This document shows positions 25,084 through 33,595 of a stretch of 64,000 nt of DNA, in pieces. Both the position numbers and the translations under genes were made by a program. Numbering within the stretch: the first letter of the stretch is position 1; each line of letters starts with the position of its first letter. The notes beneath the pieces are model-generated. The model made no database searches and was not told the origin of the DNA. It saw nothing but the letters and a program-made list of their open reading frames with translations. Source of the DNA: Bradyrhizobium sp. CCGB12 (GTDB lineage: Bacteria > Pseudomonadota > Alphaproteobacteria > Rhizobiales > Xanthobacteraceae); NCBI RefSeq assembly GCF_024199845.1, contig NZ_JANADO010000002.1, forward strand, positions 62,001 to 126,000, in the 5' to 3' direction.

Positions 25084-25986
25084 ATGCTTCACTTCGATGG
25101 GATCATCAAAGACTGTCTCGAACCACGCCCCGCGTCGGTTCCCAATCGGATCAAGGTTCCCGCCGGCGCCTGGGAAACGCACGCACACGTCATCGGCGCC
25201 GCCTCCAACTATCCGTTCGTCGCCGGGCGTCACTTCAACCCGCCGCCGGCCTCGCCATCCGACTTCGTCGCGATGCTCGACAGCGTCGGCATACAGTATG
25301 GCGTTGTCGTGCAGGTATCGGTGCACGGCACCGACAATCGCCTGCTTGTGCAGGCATTGCAGGCATACCCGAACAGGCTCTGCGGCGTTGCCGTGATTGA
25401 CCCCGCCATCACCGACAAAGAGGTCGCCACCCTCAAGGAAGCCGGTGTGCGCGGCATCCGTATTCTCGATATCGTCGGCGGCGGCGTCGGCTTGCAGAAC
25501 CTCGAGATCCTCGCGGATCGCTGCGCGGAGGTGGGCTGGCATATCCAGGTGGCCACCCGCGGCGAGACCTACCCAAAGATCGTCGATCGCCTTTTGAAGC
25601 TACGGGCTCCCTTCATCATCGACCACATGGGATGGTGCGCAGCGGCAAACGGGGTCGACAGTCTGGAATTCCAGACAGTGCTTCACATCGTTCGAAACTC
25701 GAACTGCTATGTGAAACTATCCGGTGGCTTCAGGCTGTCGGCACAACCATATCCTTTCAGGGATGTCATTCCGTTTGCGCAGGCGTTGATAGCTGCCAGC
25801 CCGGATCGGATGGTTTGGGGAAGTGACTGGCCCCATGTCGGACTCTACGATCCTGCAGCAGTTCCGGACGTCGGCCAGATTCTCGACGGGCTGGCCGATT
25901 ATGCGGCCGATGCCGGCCAGCAGCACAAGATAATGGTGTCCAATCCGGCGCGGTTCTACGGGGCACCGGTAGCCTCGTCGAAATGA
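25084..25986 (+). CDS. LigI-like amidohydrolase (TIM-barrel metal-dependent hydrolase)
   Basis: A 300-residue hydrolase of the COG3618 type. Diagnostic strands are GAWETHAHVIGAASNYPF (first His pair, with Glu in place of the usual Asp before THAH), VVVQVSVHGTDNRLLVQALQ, GVRGIRILDIVGGGVGLQ, APFIIDHMGWC and VWGSDWPHVGLY with the catalytic Asp. The layout matches 2-pyrone-4,6-dicarboxylate lactonase and sugar-lactonase relatives. It starts two bases after the Ldh-family gene. A lactone or cyclic-ester opening step is the likely role; the true substrate is unknown. Confidence 0.88.
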   Translation: MLHFDGIIKDCLEPRPASVPNRIKVPAGAWETHAHVIGAASNYPFVAGRHFNPPPASPSDFVAMLDSVGIQYGVVVQVSVHGTDNRLLVQALQAYPNRLCGVAVIDPAITDKEVATLKEAGVRGIRILDIVGGGVGLQNLEILADRCAEVGWHIQVATRGETYPKIVDRLLKLRAPFIIDHMGWCAAANGVDSLEFQTVLHIVRNSNCYVKLSGGFRLSAQPYPFRDVIPFAQALIAASPDRMVWGSDWPHVGLYDPAAVPDVGQILDGLADYAADAGQQHKIMVSNPARFYGAPVASSK

Positions 25987-26209
25987 TCACGAGGCGACGC
26001 ATTGAATGACGTCCGGTTGCTTAAAAGCGTAAGGGCGCTGCAACATCCGCAACAAGATACGACGCCGAGGATTATCGCCGCGCGTCGAGAGGAGGATTTA
26101 GCAAGCCACGATTGCGCCTGATCACTTTGACTCTCTGTGGCCGGTGCCGTACGTTTTCAGGAAAATAACGGGGCGCGGACGTAGTGCAGCCCCACAGGGA
26201 GAGCGCCAC
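25987..26209. other. intergenic region before sugar ABC transporter
   Basis: No gene seen. This 223-base gap separates the acyl-CoA operon from the sugar transporter genes and may carry an independent promoter; no clear boxes were recognised. Confidence 0.3.
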
Positions 26210-27456
26210 ATGAGCCGGAAATCGATCACCCGCAGATCCTTTGTGGGGGCGGCCGCTGCAACAGCCCTCGCGCCTTGCATCACACCCGCGAAGGCGGCGG
26301 GACCGATCCGGGTCATCAGCCATCGTCAACCAGCTCTGGAATACTACACGGACCAGATGAAGAAGGCCCTGCCCGAGGGTCAGGTCTCGGTCGAACTCAT
26401 GCCCATCGACAAGGAGGTCGAGCTGGCCTCGATTACGCTGTCGTCCCGCTCCGACGCGATCGATGTCGCCTATCTCAACGACACTACAATGCAGAAATTC
26501 GCGGCCAGCGGCTGGCTGCAGCCGCTGGATGACCTCTGGGCGAAGTACAAGGACGAATTCAAGCTCGATGACTTCCCGAAATCGGTCATCGAATCGATCA
26601 GCTACAACGGCCGTATCTATTCGATGCCGATCCTGACCAACACAGAGATGTTCTTCTACCGTGAGGATCTGTTCAGAGATAACGGCCTCGCTCTCCCAAA
26701 GACGATGCAAGATTATATGGAAGCCGCAAAAAAGCTTCATCAGGGCCGCGTCTCCGGAACGGTCATGACATTGAAGCCAGTCGACGGCTGCCTAACGAGA
26801 CGCATTGGTACCTGAACGCGCTAGGCGAAGGCTGGTTCGACAAGAGCTGGAAACCAATCTTCAATCAGCCGGCCGGCGTGAACGCCATCACCATGATGAA
26901 GCAGATGACGGCATTCGCCCCTCGCGGCTTTACGTCGGCAGCCAACGACGAATCGACCATCAATCTACAGCAGGGCCTCGCCGCGATGGGCCTGCAATGG
27001 TTCACGCGCGCTGCGTCAATGGATGATGAGAAGAAATCGCGCTTCGTCGGCAAGATAAACTGGATCGCACCACCGGGCGGTGGCCAGCGTATCGCCAATG
27101 ACGGCTTTGCTATCTCGAAATACTCGTCCAAGGACAAGGATGCCGTCTTCAAGATGGTCGCTACGGCGGCCAGTCAGAAAAGCATGCAGAAGGGCGCGGA
27201 GTTCGCAATGCCGCCACGCCTTTCCGTGCTCGAGGATCCGGAGCTTTCCAAGAAGTATCGGTGGTATCCCGGCGCCCGGGCCTCTCTCGAGGTCGGAAAG
27301 CCGTTTCCCTCGATGCCGGATTTCCTCGACGTGGGGGCTATCGTGACACGGTACATCCTGCAGGCCGTAACCAACGAGAAGGACGTCAAGGCCGCTCTGG
27401 ATCAGGCCGCGCAGGAAACCACCGAATTGCTGCAAACGCGCGGCTACTATAAGTAA
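26210..27456 (+). pseudogene. family 1 sugar ABC transporter substrate-binding protein, single frameshift
   Basis: The N-terminal part (MSRKSITRRSFVGAAAATAL, a twin-arginine-like signal) runs with ALEYYTDQMKKALPEGQVSV and YNGRIYSMPILTNTEMFFYR to about 26790 and then leaves the frame (GCLTRRIGT stop). The frame resumes with ETHWYLNALGEGWFDKSWKP and ends LLQTRGYYK at 27456. Restoring one A (CCTAACGAG to CCTAAACGAG) would give a continuous protein of about 415 residues. GGAGAG precedes the ATG. All else looks intact, including the neighbouring permeases, so this is either a very recent mutation or a sequence error. Confidence 0.85.
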
Positions 27457-27527
27457 ACGCCCTGCCCTTTGGCGGGCTGCGATGCCCGCCACCTGAACCC
27501 AGCTTCCTCCCCGAGAGATTCGACGCC

Positions 27528-28394
27528 ATGCGTTGGCAGCGCGGCCTATGGCTGTTTCTGGTCCCGAGCTTTGGCCTGATGACGGTCGTTCTTCTGTGGC
27601 CCCTCGGATACGCGGTCTATCTGAGCACGTTCGATTATCATCTCGGCTCCCCGGGGATGCGCTTCGTCGGCCTGGCGAACTACACGCAGTTGCTGAGTGA
27701 ACCACGCTTCTGGCAATCGCTATGGACCACCATCGGCATCGCTCTGGGATCGGTCGCCGTCGAATTCGGGCTCGGCTTTGCGCTCGCGCTCGCGCTCTAT
27801 AGGCTGACCTTCAGTACGCGCGTGTTCATGATCCTCCTCTTCTTGCCGCACATCATTACGCCTGTGGTGGCGACGCTGTTCCTGAAGTGGATCCTGACGT
27901 CCAACTGGGGTCTCATCGACGCAACGCTGGCGACCTTCAACATTAATCCGCCGGACTGGCTCGGCAATCCGGTTTGGGCGCGGATCTGCGTCGTGCTCGC
28001 CGACGCCTGGATCTTTACGCCCTTCGTCATGCTCGTGCTTTACGCGGCTTTGCAGACGCTCGACCAGGCACAAATAGAGGCAGCAAAGATCGATGGAGCC
28101 GGCGGCTGGCGTATTATCCGCCATGTCGTGCTTCCATCGCTCGTGCCGGTGATCGTGTTCACGGTGTCCGTCAGGCTCATGGATGTCTTCCGCTTCTTCG
28201 ACACCATCTACGTCCTTACCGGCGGCGGTCCTGGCACAGCGACGGAGACGATCACGATGTACACCTACCAGCTGGGTTTCCAGCTGCTGCAGGTCGGAAA
28301 AGCATCGGCTCTCGGGATCATCACGCTCGTCATCGTCGCCGCGATCATCGCGACGTTCAGCAGCATCCTGCAACGCGGTTATGGACGAAATTGA
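27528..28394 (+). CDS. sugar ABC transporter permease (MalF/UgpA type)
   Basis: A 288-residue inner-membrane permease with six predicted helices, starting with GLWLFLVPSFGLMTVVLLWP. The cytoplasmic EAA loop that contacts the ATPase is EAAKIDGAGGWRIIRHVVLP near residue 185. It follows the frameshifted binding-protein gene by 71 bases and ends with a one-base overlap with the second permease. Together they would import an oligosaccharide, perhaps arabino-oligosaccharide given the GH51 gene downstream. Confidence 0.92.
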   Translation: MRWQRGLWLFLVPSFGLMTVVLLWPLGYAVYLSTFDYHLGSPGMRFVGLANYTQLLSEPRFWQSLWTTIGIALGSVAVEFGLGFALALALYRLTFSTRVFMILLFLPHIITPVVATLFLKWILTSNWGLIDATLATFNINPPDWLGNPVWARICVVLADAWIFTPFVMLVLYAALQTLDQAQIEAAKIDGAGGWRIIRHVVLPSLVPVIVFTVSVRLMDVFRFFDTIYVLTGGGPGTATETITMYTYQLGFQLLQVGKASALGIITLVIVAAIIATFSSILQRGYGRN

Positions 28395-29230
28395 TGACGA
28401 CAGGCCGCATGACGAAGGTACGTAACCAGACGCTGCTCTTCACAGGACTGGCGGCGTTCACCTTCTTGAACCTTGTCCCGCTGATCTGGGCCGCCCTGAC
28501 GTCATTCAAGAACCCGGCAGACGCGTTCACGGTGCCTCCTACGATCATTTTCGAACCGACGTTCGAATATCATCGGCAGGTCTGGCTCGAACGCGGCTTC
28601 GTCCACTACCTCATCAACAGCCTGATCGTTTCGGCTGGCACAGTCCTGATCTCGATCCCGATCGGCAGCTTGGCAGCCTACGCGCTGTCGCGCATGCCGC
28701 AGCGCCGCGCCTCCCCTATCCTGTTCGCTCTGTTCACGATCCGCATGTTCCCTCACATGCTGCTGGCCATCCCGTTCTTCGTGATGGGCAGCTTCCTGAA
28801 CATGATCGACACTTATCCTCTCCTGATCATGGCGCTTGTCGCGATCAATCAGCCCTTCACGATCTGGCTCATGTACGGCTTCTTTCTGGATATTCCCCGT
28901 GAGCTCGACGAAGCGGCAGCCATCGACGGTTGCAACCCGTGGCAAACGTTCCGGATCGTTATCCTGCCGCTGGCGCGCCCCGGGCTGACCGTCGCGGCGC
29001 TGTTCAGCCTGCTCCTGTCGTACAACGAGTTTCTCTTCGCTCTCGTTCTGACGGGCATTCGAACCAAGACGCTGCCGGTCGCGATTGCATCCTTCGGTGG
29101 AGAGGATGTGAGCGACTGGTCGATTTCGGCCGCAGGCGCCATCGGCATCATGTTGCCGATCGTCTTGATCATGATCTTCGTCCAGCGCCATCTCGTGCGT
29201 GGCCTCACCATCGGTGCCGTCAAAGGCTGA
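28394..29230 (+). CDS. sugar ABC transporter permease (MalG/UgpE type)
   Basis: A 278-residue inner-membrane permease. The N-terminal helix is QTLLFTGLAAFTFLNLVPLI, and the EAA loop DEAAAIDGCNPWQTFRIVIL is near residue 178, followed by PLARPGLTVAALFSLLLSYN. The start MTTGRMTKV was chosen because it overlaps the stop of the first permease by one base; the longer frame runs inside that gene. No ATP-binding subunit follows, so the transporter must borrow an ATPase (MsmK/UgpC type) encoded elsewhere. Confidence 0.92.
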   Translation: MTTGRMTKVRNQTLLFTGLAAFTFLNLVPLIWAALTSFKNPADAFTVPPTIIFEPTFEYHRQVWLERGFVHYLINSLIVSAGTVLISIPIGSLAAYALSRMPQRRASPILFALFTIRMFPHMLLAIPFFVMGSFLNMIDTYPLLIMALVAINQPFTIWLMYGFFLDIPRELDEAAAIDGCNPWQTFRIVILPLARPGLTVAALFSLLLSYNEFLFALVLTGIRTKTLPVAIASFGGEDVSDWSISAAGAIGIMLPIVLIMIFVQRHLVRGLTIGAVKG

Positions 29231-29259
29231 CGCGTCGCCGCAATTCGAGCAGGAACTTC

Positions 29260-30795
29260 ATGGCCAAAGCTACCATTATCCTCGATCCCGCCTTTGTCGT
29301 CGGCAAGACGGACCCACGCCTCTTCGGCAGTTTCGTCGAGCATCTTGGACGATGCGTCTATGGCGGCATATTCGAGCCCGGACATCCGACCGCCGACACT
29401 GAAGGCTTCCGACAGGATGTCATGGAGCTGGTTCGCGAACTCGGGGTCACAGTCGTCCGGTATCCAGGCGGAAATTTTGTTTCCGGCTATAACTGGGAGG
29501 ATGGCGTTGGACCGGTCGATCAGCGGCCACGGCGCCGCGAGCTGGCCTGGTTCAGCACGGAAACGAATGCGTTCGGGACGAACGAGTTCATGAGCTGGTG
29601 CGCCAAGGCCAGACTCGAACCGATGATGGCCGTAAATCTCGGCACGAGGGGCGCTGACGAAGCGAGAGAGCTGCTCGAATATTGCAACGTGGAAGGCGGC
29701 ACGGCGCTGAGCGACTTACGGCATCAACACGGACATCCGTCCCCTCACGGCGTCAAGCTCTGGTGCCTCGGCAACGAAATGGACGCCCCGTGGCAGATCG
29801 GCGCCAAGACCGCGGTCGAATACGGCACACTGGCGCGCGAGTCCGCCAAGCTCATGCGCTGGCTTCAGCCCGATATCGAGCTGGTGGCATGCGGCTCGTC
29901 CAGCCGCAGCATGGCGACCTTCGCCGAATGGGAACGCGTTGTCCTGGAGGAGACCTTTGACGTGGTCGAGTATATTTCGCTCCACGGCTACTTCTCCAAG
30001 CACGGTGACAAATCACGAGATTTCATGGCCGAAGCTGATCTGGTCGGCCGCTATATCGACGAGATTGTCGCAGTGGCGGACGGGGTAGCAGCTCGACGGC
30101 GGTCGTCCAAGCGGATCATGCTGTCCTTCGATGAATGGAACGTCTGGTATCGCACCCGCGATCGCGCGACCCGTACCAAGCCCGGCTGGCCCGAAGCGCC
30201 GGCCATTCTCGAAGAGCTATTCACGATGGAGGATGCGCTTGTCTTCGGCGCCGCCCTCCTGACACTCATCAACCGCTGCGACCGGGTCAAGGCCGCATGC
30301 GTGGCCCAACTCGTCAACGTCATTGGGCTGATCATGACCGAGACAGGAGGACGCGCGTGGCGACAGCCGATCTTTTATCCATTCAAGCACGCATCTGATT
30401 GGGCGCAGGGAACAGTTCTCGACATGCGCCTAACGTGCGGAACTTTCACAGCGAGCAATGGCGACCAGTTTCCGGATATCGTCAGCGCTGCCGTCCTCGC
30501 GGACGGCGGAAAGAGCCTGTCGCTTTTCTGCGTAAACCGCAACTTCGATCAGCCGATTGATCTGGTGCTAAGCTTGCGCGGTATGGAGCTTCGCAAATTG
30601 CTTGAAAGTCGTGTCATGAGGTCAGAGGATCTAAATGCGACCAATACTGCGGATGATCCGGAGCGCGTGAAACCCGTCAGAGGTCCCAATGCGGCCATCC
30701 GCGATGGAGCTTGGCAGCTGACTATTCCACCGGCATCTTGGAGCGTATTCCGCTTTTCGTCCTTGCCCAGAAGTGCAGAAGCCAGCTCAACGTAA
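29260..30795 (+). CDS. GH51 alpha-L-arabinofuranosidase
   Basis: A 511-residue retaining glycosidase. The TIM barrel begins DPRLFGSFVEHLGRCVYGGI and includes VVRYPGGNFVSGYNWEDGVG and KLWCLGNEMDAPWQ, whose Glu is the acid/base. The nucleophile Glu lies in IMLSFDEWNVWY. The C-terminal beta domain closes with WQLTIPPASWSVFRFSS. No signal peptide is present, so it acts in the cytoplasm on imported arabinofuranosyl oligosaccharides. AGGAAC lies just before the ATG. It follows the two sugar permeases in the same direction by 29 bases. Confidence 0.93.
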   Translation: MAKATIILDPAFVVGKTDPRLFGSFVEHLGRCVYGGIFEPGHPTADTEGFRQDVMELVRELGVTVVRYPGGNFVSGYNWEDGVGPVDQRPRRRELAWFSTETNAFGTNEFMSWCAKARLEPMMAVNLGTRGADEARELLEYCNVEGGTALSDLRHQHGHPSPHGVKLWCLGNEMDAPWQIGAKTAVEYGTLARESAKLMRWLQPDIELVACGSSSRSMATFAEWERVVLEETFDVVEYISLHGYFSKHGDKSRDFMAEADLVGRYIDEIVAVADGVAARRRSSKRIMLSFDEWNVWYRTRDRATRTKPGWPEAPAILEELFTMEDALVFGAALLTLINRCDRVKAACVAQLVNVIGLIMTETGGRAWRQPIFYPFKHASDWAQGTVLDMRLTCGTFTASNGDQFPDIVSAAVLADGGKSLSLFCVNRNFDQPIDLVLSLRGMELRKLLESRVMRSEDLNATNTADDPERVKPVRGPNAAIRDGAWQLTIPPASWSVFRFSSLPRSAEASST

Positions 30796-31166
30796 CCCTC
30801 GACATCCTGATTAAACGCACCCCGATCTAGCTGGCGACCTCGATTTAGGCCCTACTTCCGCTGCTGGTCCCAACGGTTGCAGCCGCGGCCAAAAGTTGGA
30901 GGCAGAGCAGACGTCCCGCCCACCCTGCTGCGCCAAACTGATAAGCTTTCGGCATTTTCCTTATCAGTTCGCGAGCTGACTCCATTGTGCGAACGCTTTA
31001 ATGGTCACGATCGGGACGTCTGCTTTGCTCCAAAATAGCAAATCGCCGCTGCACCTAAAGTGAGGTCAGCTAAGTGCCATTGGCGAACTCACGTTCGCCG
31101 TCCCCCCGTCAAAGTGACAGCCCGAAACTGCAGTCCGGCTAATCCTCGGCTGAACCAGCCACAGAT
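30796..31166. other. gene-free stretch with degenerate intergenic repeat
   Basis: No gene is visible. Around 31015-31060 the sequence (GGGACGTCTGCTTTGCTCC, then GCAAATCGCCGCTGC) resembles a degenerate form of the TGTCCGCTTT...AAAGCGG inverted element that recurs near the orphan substrate-binding genes at 35958, 40470 and 47338. No terminator was found for the GH51 gene. Confidence 0.35.
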
Positions 31167-31191
31167 AAAAAGGGCCACCGCGGGGTGACCC
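31167..31191 (-). terminator. rho-independent terminator of dienelactone hydrolase-like gene
   Basis: On the minus strand GGGTCACC and GGTGGCCC form a stem (one mismatch) followed by TTTTT, six bases after the stop of the dienelactone hydrolase-like gene. Confidence 0.75.
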
Positions 31192-31197
31192 GTTTGC

Positions 31198-31995
31198 TTA
31201 TTTTTGAAGGTTTGCGGCAAAGAATTTGGCTGCTTCGGCCTTCGCTTCCTGATCAGCTTTGGCGTCATATCTGAGCGGCAAGTTGAACTTCTTGCCGAGT
31301 TCGGTCGCTTCGGGATTCGTGAACGCGTGCACAGCACCGGGATACTCGATGATCCGATAATCGGCCTTCGCTGCGTCGAAGTCCTTCTTGAGCGCATCGT
31401 ACTGCTCGCGTTTCACGAACGGGTCGTCCGCGCCGTTGAGAATGAGGATTTTAGCTTTGACGGTTCCCGGCGCCGGTGCAGGAGTGTTGAGGCCAAGTGA
31501 TGCGTGAAAGCCCGCAACGGCGGCGAGATCAGCGCCGGCGCGCCCCATGTTCAGCACCACCGCGCCGCCGAAGCAGTAACCAACTGCGCCGACCTGCTGG
31601 GGATTGACCGAGGGGCCTGCTTGGCGAGTTGCTCCCGCGCAGCGTTGAAGCGCGCCTCCATCGCCTTCGGGGCCATCATCACCGATCCCGAGAGCGCGCC
31701 TGCGTCCTTCGGGTTGTCGGCGGTCTTGCCGTCGCCGTACATATCCGCAATGAACGCTGTGTAGCCCTGCTCTGCGAACTTCCGTGCCTCGTTATGGATA
31801 TGCTGGGTGATGCCCCACCATTCGTTGCACCAAGACAATACCGGGCCGCTTGGCCTGGGTCGCGGCATCGTAGACAACGAAGCCCTTCATCGTGGTCTCG
31901 CCGTCCGTGTAGGTGACTGGTTCTTCCTTGATTGCTGCGTGTGCGCTCGCGACCATTGCGATGGCGCAAAGCGCTCCCACTATGTTCGTTCGCAT
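31198..31995 (-). pseudogene. exported dienelactone hydrolase-family protein, two frameshifts
   Basis: The start MRTNIVGALCAIAMVASAHA is a signal peptide, followed by AIKEEPVTYTDGETTMKGFV. Near 31833 one extra base breaks GIVLVHEWWGITQHIHNEAR (reads CNEWWGITQHI in the shifted frame). Near 31610 a second shift breaks the catalytic loop, readable in yet another frame as VGAVGYCFGGAVVLNMG with the nucleophilic Cys. The last frame contains AKILILNGADDPFVKREQYD and GAVHAFTNPEA with the Asp and His of the triad. All catalytic residues are present but in three frames, so the gene is not functional. It would have hydrolysed an ester or lactone in the periplasm. Confidence 0.85.
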
Positions 31996-32369
31996 GCTGA
32001 CCTCCCGCGCGTTTGGCACACACTACATTGGCATACCAGCGTTTCCTGCGCTAGGCTTGAAAGCGGTGCCAGTGTCCGCGCCAGTAGCGCGTAAATTTTC
32101 AGATGTTTAGGCGTCCAGCTTGAGGCGGAGCGTGCCGATATGCTGTTGGTCGCTGTCGTGTGACCGATGCTGTAGATGTCGCCCATGGGCCATAGGCTTC
32201 GTTTTGGTCGCCGCTAGTCGCTTCCGGTCTACTCCGATTGACGGGCGATTCTGGCGCCGCCCATGGGCATCGCATAGGGTTGATCCTTTGGGCGGTCCAA
32301 TCACGCATCGTCCGATTTTTGAATGTGCTACCTAGCTCGGTGGCGAAATGTGCGCAGGAGAAGCCGGTC
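31996..32369. other. gene-free stretch
   Basis: No supported gene in these 374 bases. Short frames on both strands have chance-like composition. Confidence 0.35.
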
Positions 32370-32537
32370 ATGACTGACGATCAGGTCAATCTCGTCGTTC
32401 AGCACCTTTGCGAGCAATTGCACTTGGCGCTCCGACTGAAGGACAGCGAGGCGCATCCATCAAATGCCAGGGATATTGGATTTGATCCTGCCTCTGTAAG
32501 AACTGTATTGGGACTGGGTTACGTTCGGCGGGTGTAA
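32370..32537 (+). CDS. small hypothetical protein (55 residues)
   Basis: The frame begins MTDDQVNLVVQHLCEQLHLA and ends VRTVLGLGYVRRV. It looks helical in the first half. AGGAG lies 8 bases before the ATG, which is why I accept it; upstream in-frame extension has no coding character. Not recognised. Confidence 0.45.
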   Translation: MTDDQVNLVVQHLCEQLHLALRLKDSEAHPSNARDIGFDPASVRTVLGLGYVRRV

Positions 32538-32710
32538 CGATGATCCATCACAAGGCAGCCAGCGGGAACGAAGAGCCGCCATGGTCCTAAACGCGAAACG
32601 CGGGGAAGAAGCTTCCAATGAATGCGGGTGGGGAGGAGTCAGAAATCCGATGCTCCAATTGGGAATGGCTGAGTCAGTGGCATCTCGGACACACTTCGCC
32701 GCCCTCGATG

Positions 32711-33012
32711 TCAGCTCAGGTCTTCTCGCAAGCTCTTAAAGAGGATGCCGCAACTTCCCCCCGGCAGGCCTCGCGCGATAATCGATTTCGGCTCGCAATG
32801 CGCTTCGTGTAATACTGTGTTTTGCGCGCACCAGCGGCTTTAGCCTGCGCTGTCCCCACATACAGAAAGTCGTCACCTTTGCGGCGGCCGATGTACAAGG
32901 CATCCCATTTGGCGCCACCTAATGCATAGCCCGCGATAGCTAATGTTTTGCCCTGAGCGCATGTGACCTCTACCCAGCCGTTGCGCCGTCCGCTTTCGTA
33001 TCGAACCTTCAC
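32711..33012 (-). pseudogene. relic of LigD-type DNA ligase C-terminal OB-fold domain
   Basis: Read on the minus strand it contains KTLAIAGYALGGAKWDALYI, then GRRKGDDFLYVGTAQ and KTQYYTKRIASR. In a second frame AEIDYRARPAGGKLRHPL, and in a third FKSLREDL-like codons, end with a stop at 32711. This is the order found in the C-terminal OB domain of rhizobial LigD (GY-L--GK-D--YVGRRKG-DL-YVG, ending KVRHP-FKGLREDL). Several frameshifts and deletions make it non-functional. It complements the adenylation-domain relic at 3694-3930. Confidence 0.75.
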
Positions 33013-33071
33013 GCAGCATTGCGAATTCTGACACCAAGCTCTTCACTTGGCGTGGTCACAACCGGGCGCTC

Positions 33072-33236
33072 ATGTACCACGAGATGAACGAGCGCAAGGC
33101 ATCACTTAAGCAAACCAGGCGCAATATGGGCCACATTCTCACTAACGCTGGTCTTGAGCGCGGTGGCGTAAAAACATTTCATTTCTCAAAGATAGCGATC
33201 CTTGAGGCGCATTATTTCGCCTCCGGAGGTAGGTAA
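33072..33236 (+). CDS. possible small basic protein (54 residues)
   Basis: An open frame reads MYHEMNERKASLKQTRRNMG, then HILTNAGLERGGVKTFHFS and ends EAHYFASGGR. The composition (balanced, few Arg/Ser/Pro runs) looks coding rather than accidental and the frame stays open upstream to about 33030, so it may be the end of a larger truncated gene. No ribosome binding site and no recognisable family. It overlaps the opposite-strand gene at 33212. Confidence 0.25.
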   Translation: MYHEMNERKASLKQTRRNMGHILTNAGLERGGVKTFHFSKIAILEAHYFASGGR

Positions 33237-33472
33237 GAGTTCTGTTGCGTGGCTCCATGGCGTCGTGGGGAGGCTAACAACTGGAACAGCGCCCGTGCGG
33301 CCTTGTATCGCGCCTCGGGGCGGCTGCGCTCTCGTCCTTTGAGCAAGCATTTGCCCGCCCTGGTGCGCACCAACCAGCCCCAGCTTCGACCCTGTCCACG
33401 CAAATCGATATCGAAGGTTGGAAGTTCGTCAATCCTACTCTCGCGAAAGGTGCGCTTGAGACTCTCGTTCAT
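33212..33472 (-). CDS. small conserved hypothetical protein
   Basis: An 86-residue protein. The central part, FDIDLRGQGRSWGWLVRTRA then GKCLLKGRERSRPEARYKAA and RALFQLLAS, matches a tiny bradyrhizobial family that I recall by its (R)W-W-v-T--G--l--G-e-SR--ARY-A-RALF-LLL pattern. It is probably cytoplasmic. The start MNESLKR at 33472 has no strong ribosome binding site. Function unknown. Confidence 0.6.
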   Translation of the reverse strand: MNESLKRTFRESRIDELPTFDIDLRGQGRSWGWLVRTRAGKCLLKGRERSRPEARYKAARALFQLLASPRRHGATQQNSYLPPEAK

Positions 33473-33595
33473 GCATGGGGCTCACTTGGCCGCGACTCAA
33501 CCGCTTGATAATGCGAAAGTCCTGATGCAGCATGGCCCAATTGGGCCAAATGCTTCGAAGTGCTGGGGCACATTCGACTAAGGTCGGAATGGTGG

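Noticed and set aside
28502..29191. 230-codon minus-strand frame, Asp/Arg/Gln-rich
   Set aside because: Antisense to the intact permease; no membrane or domain pattern.
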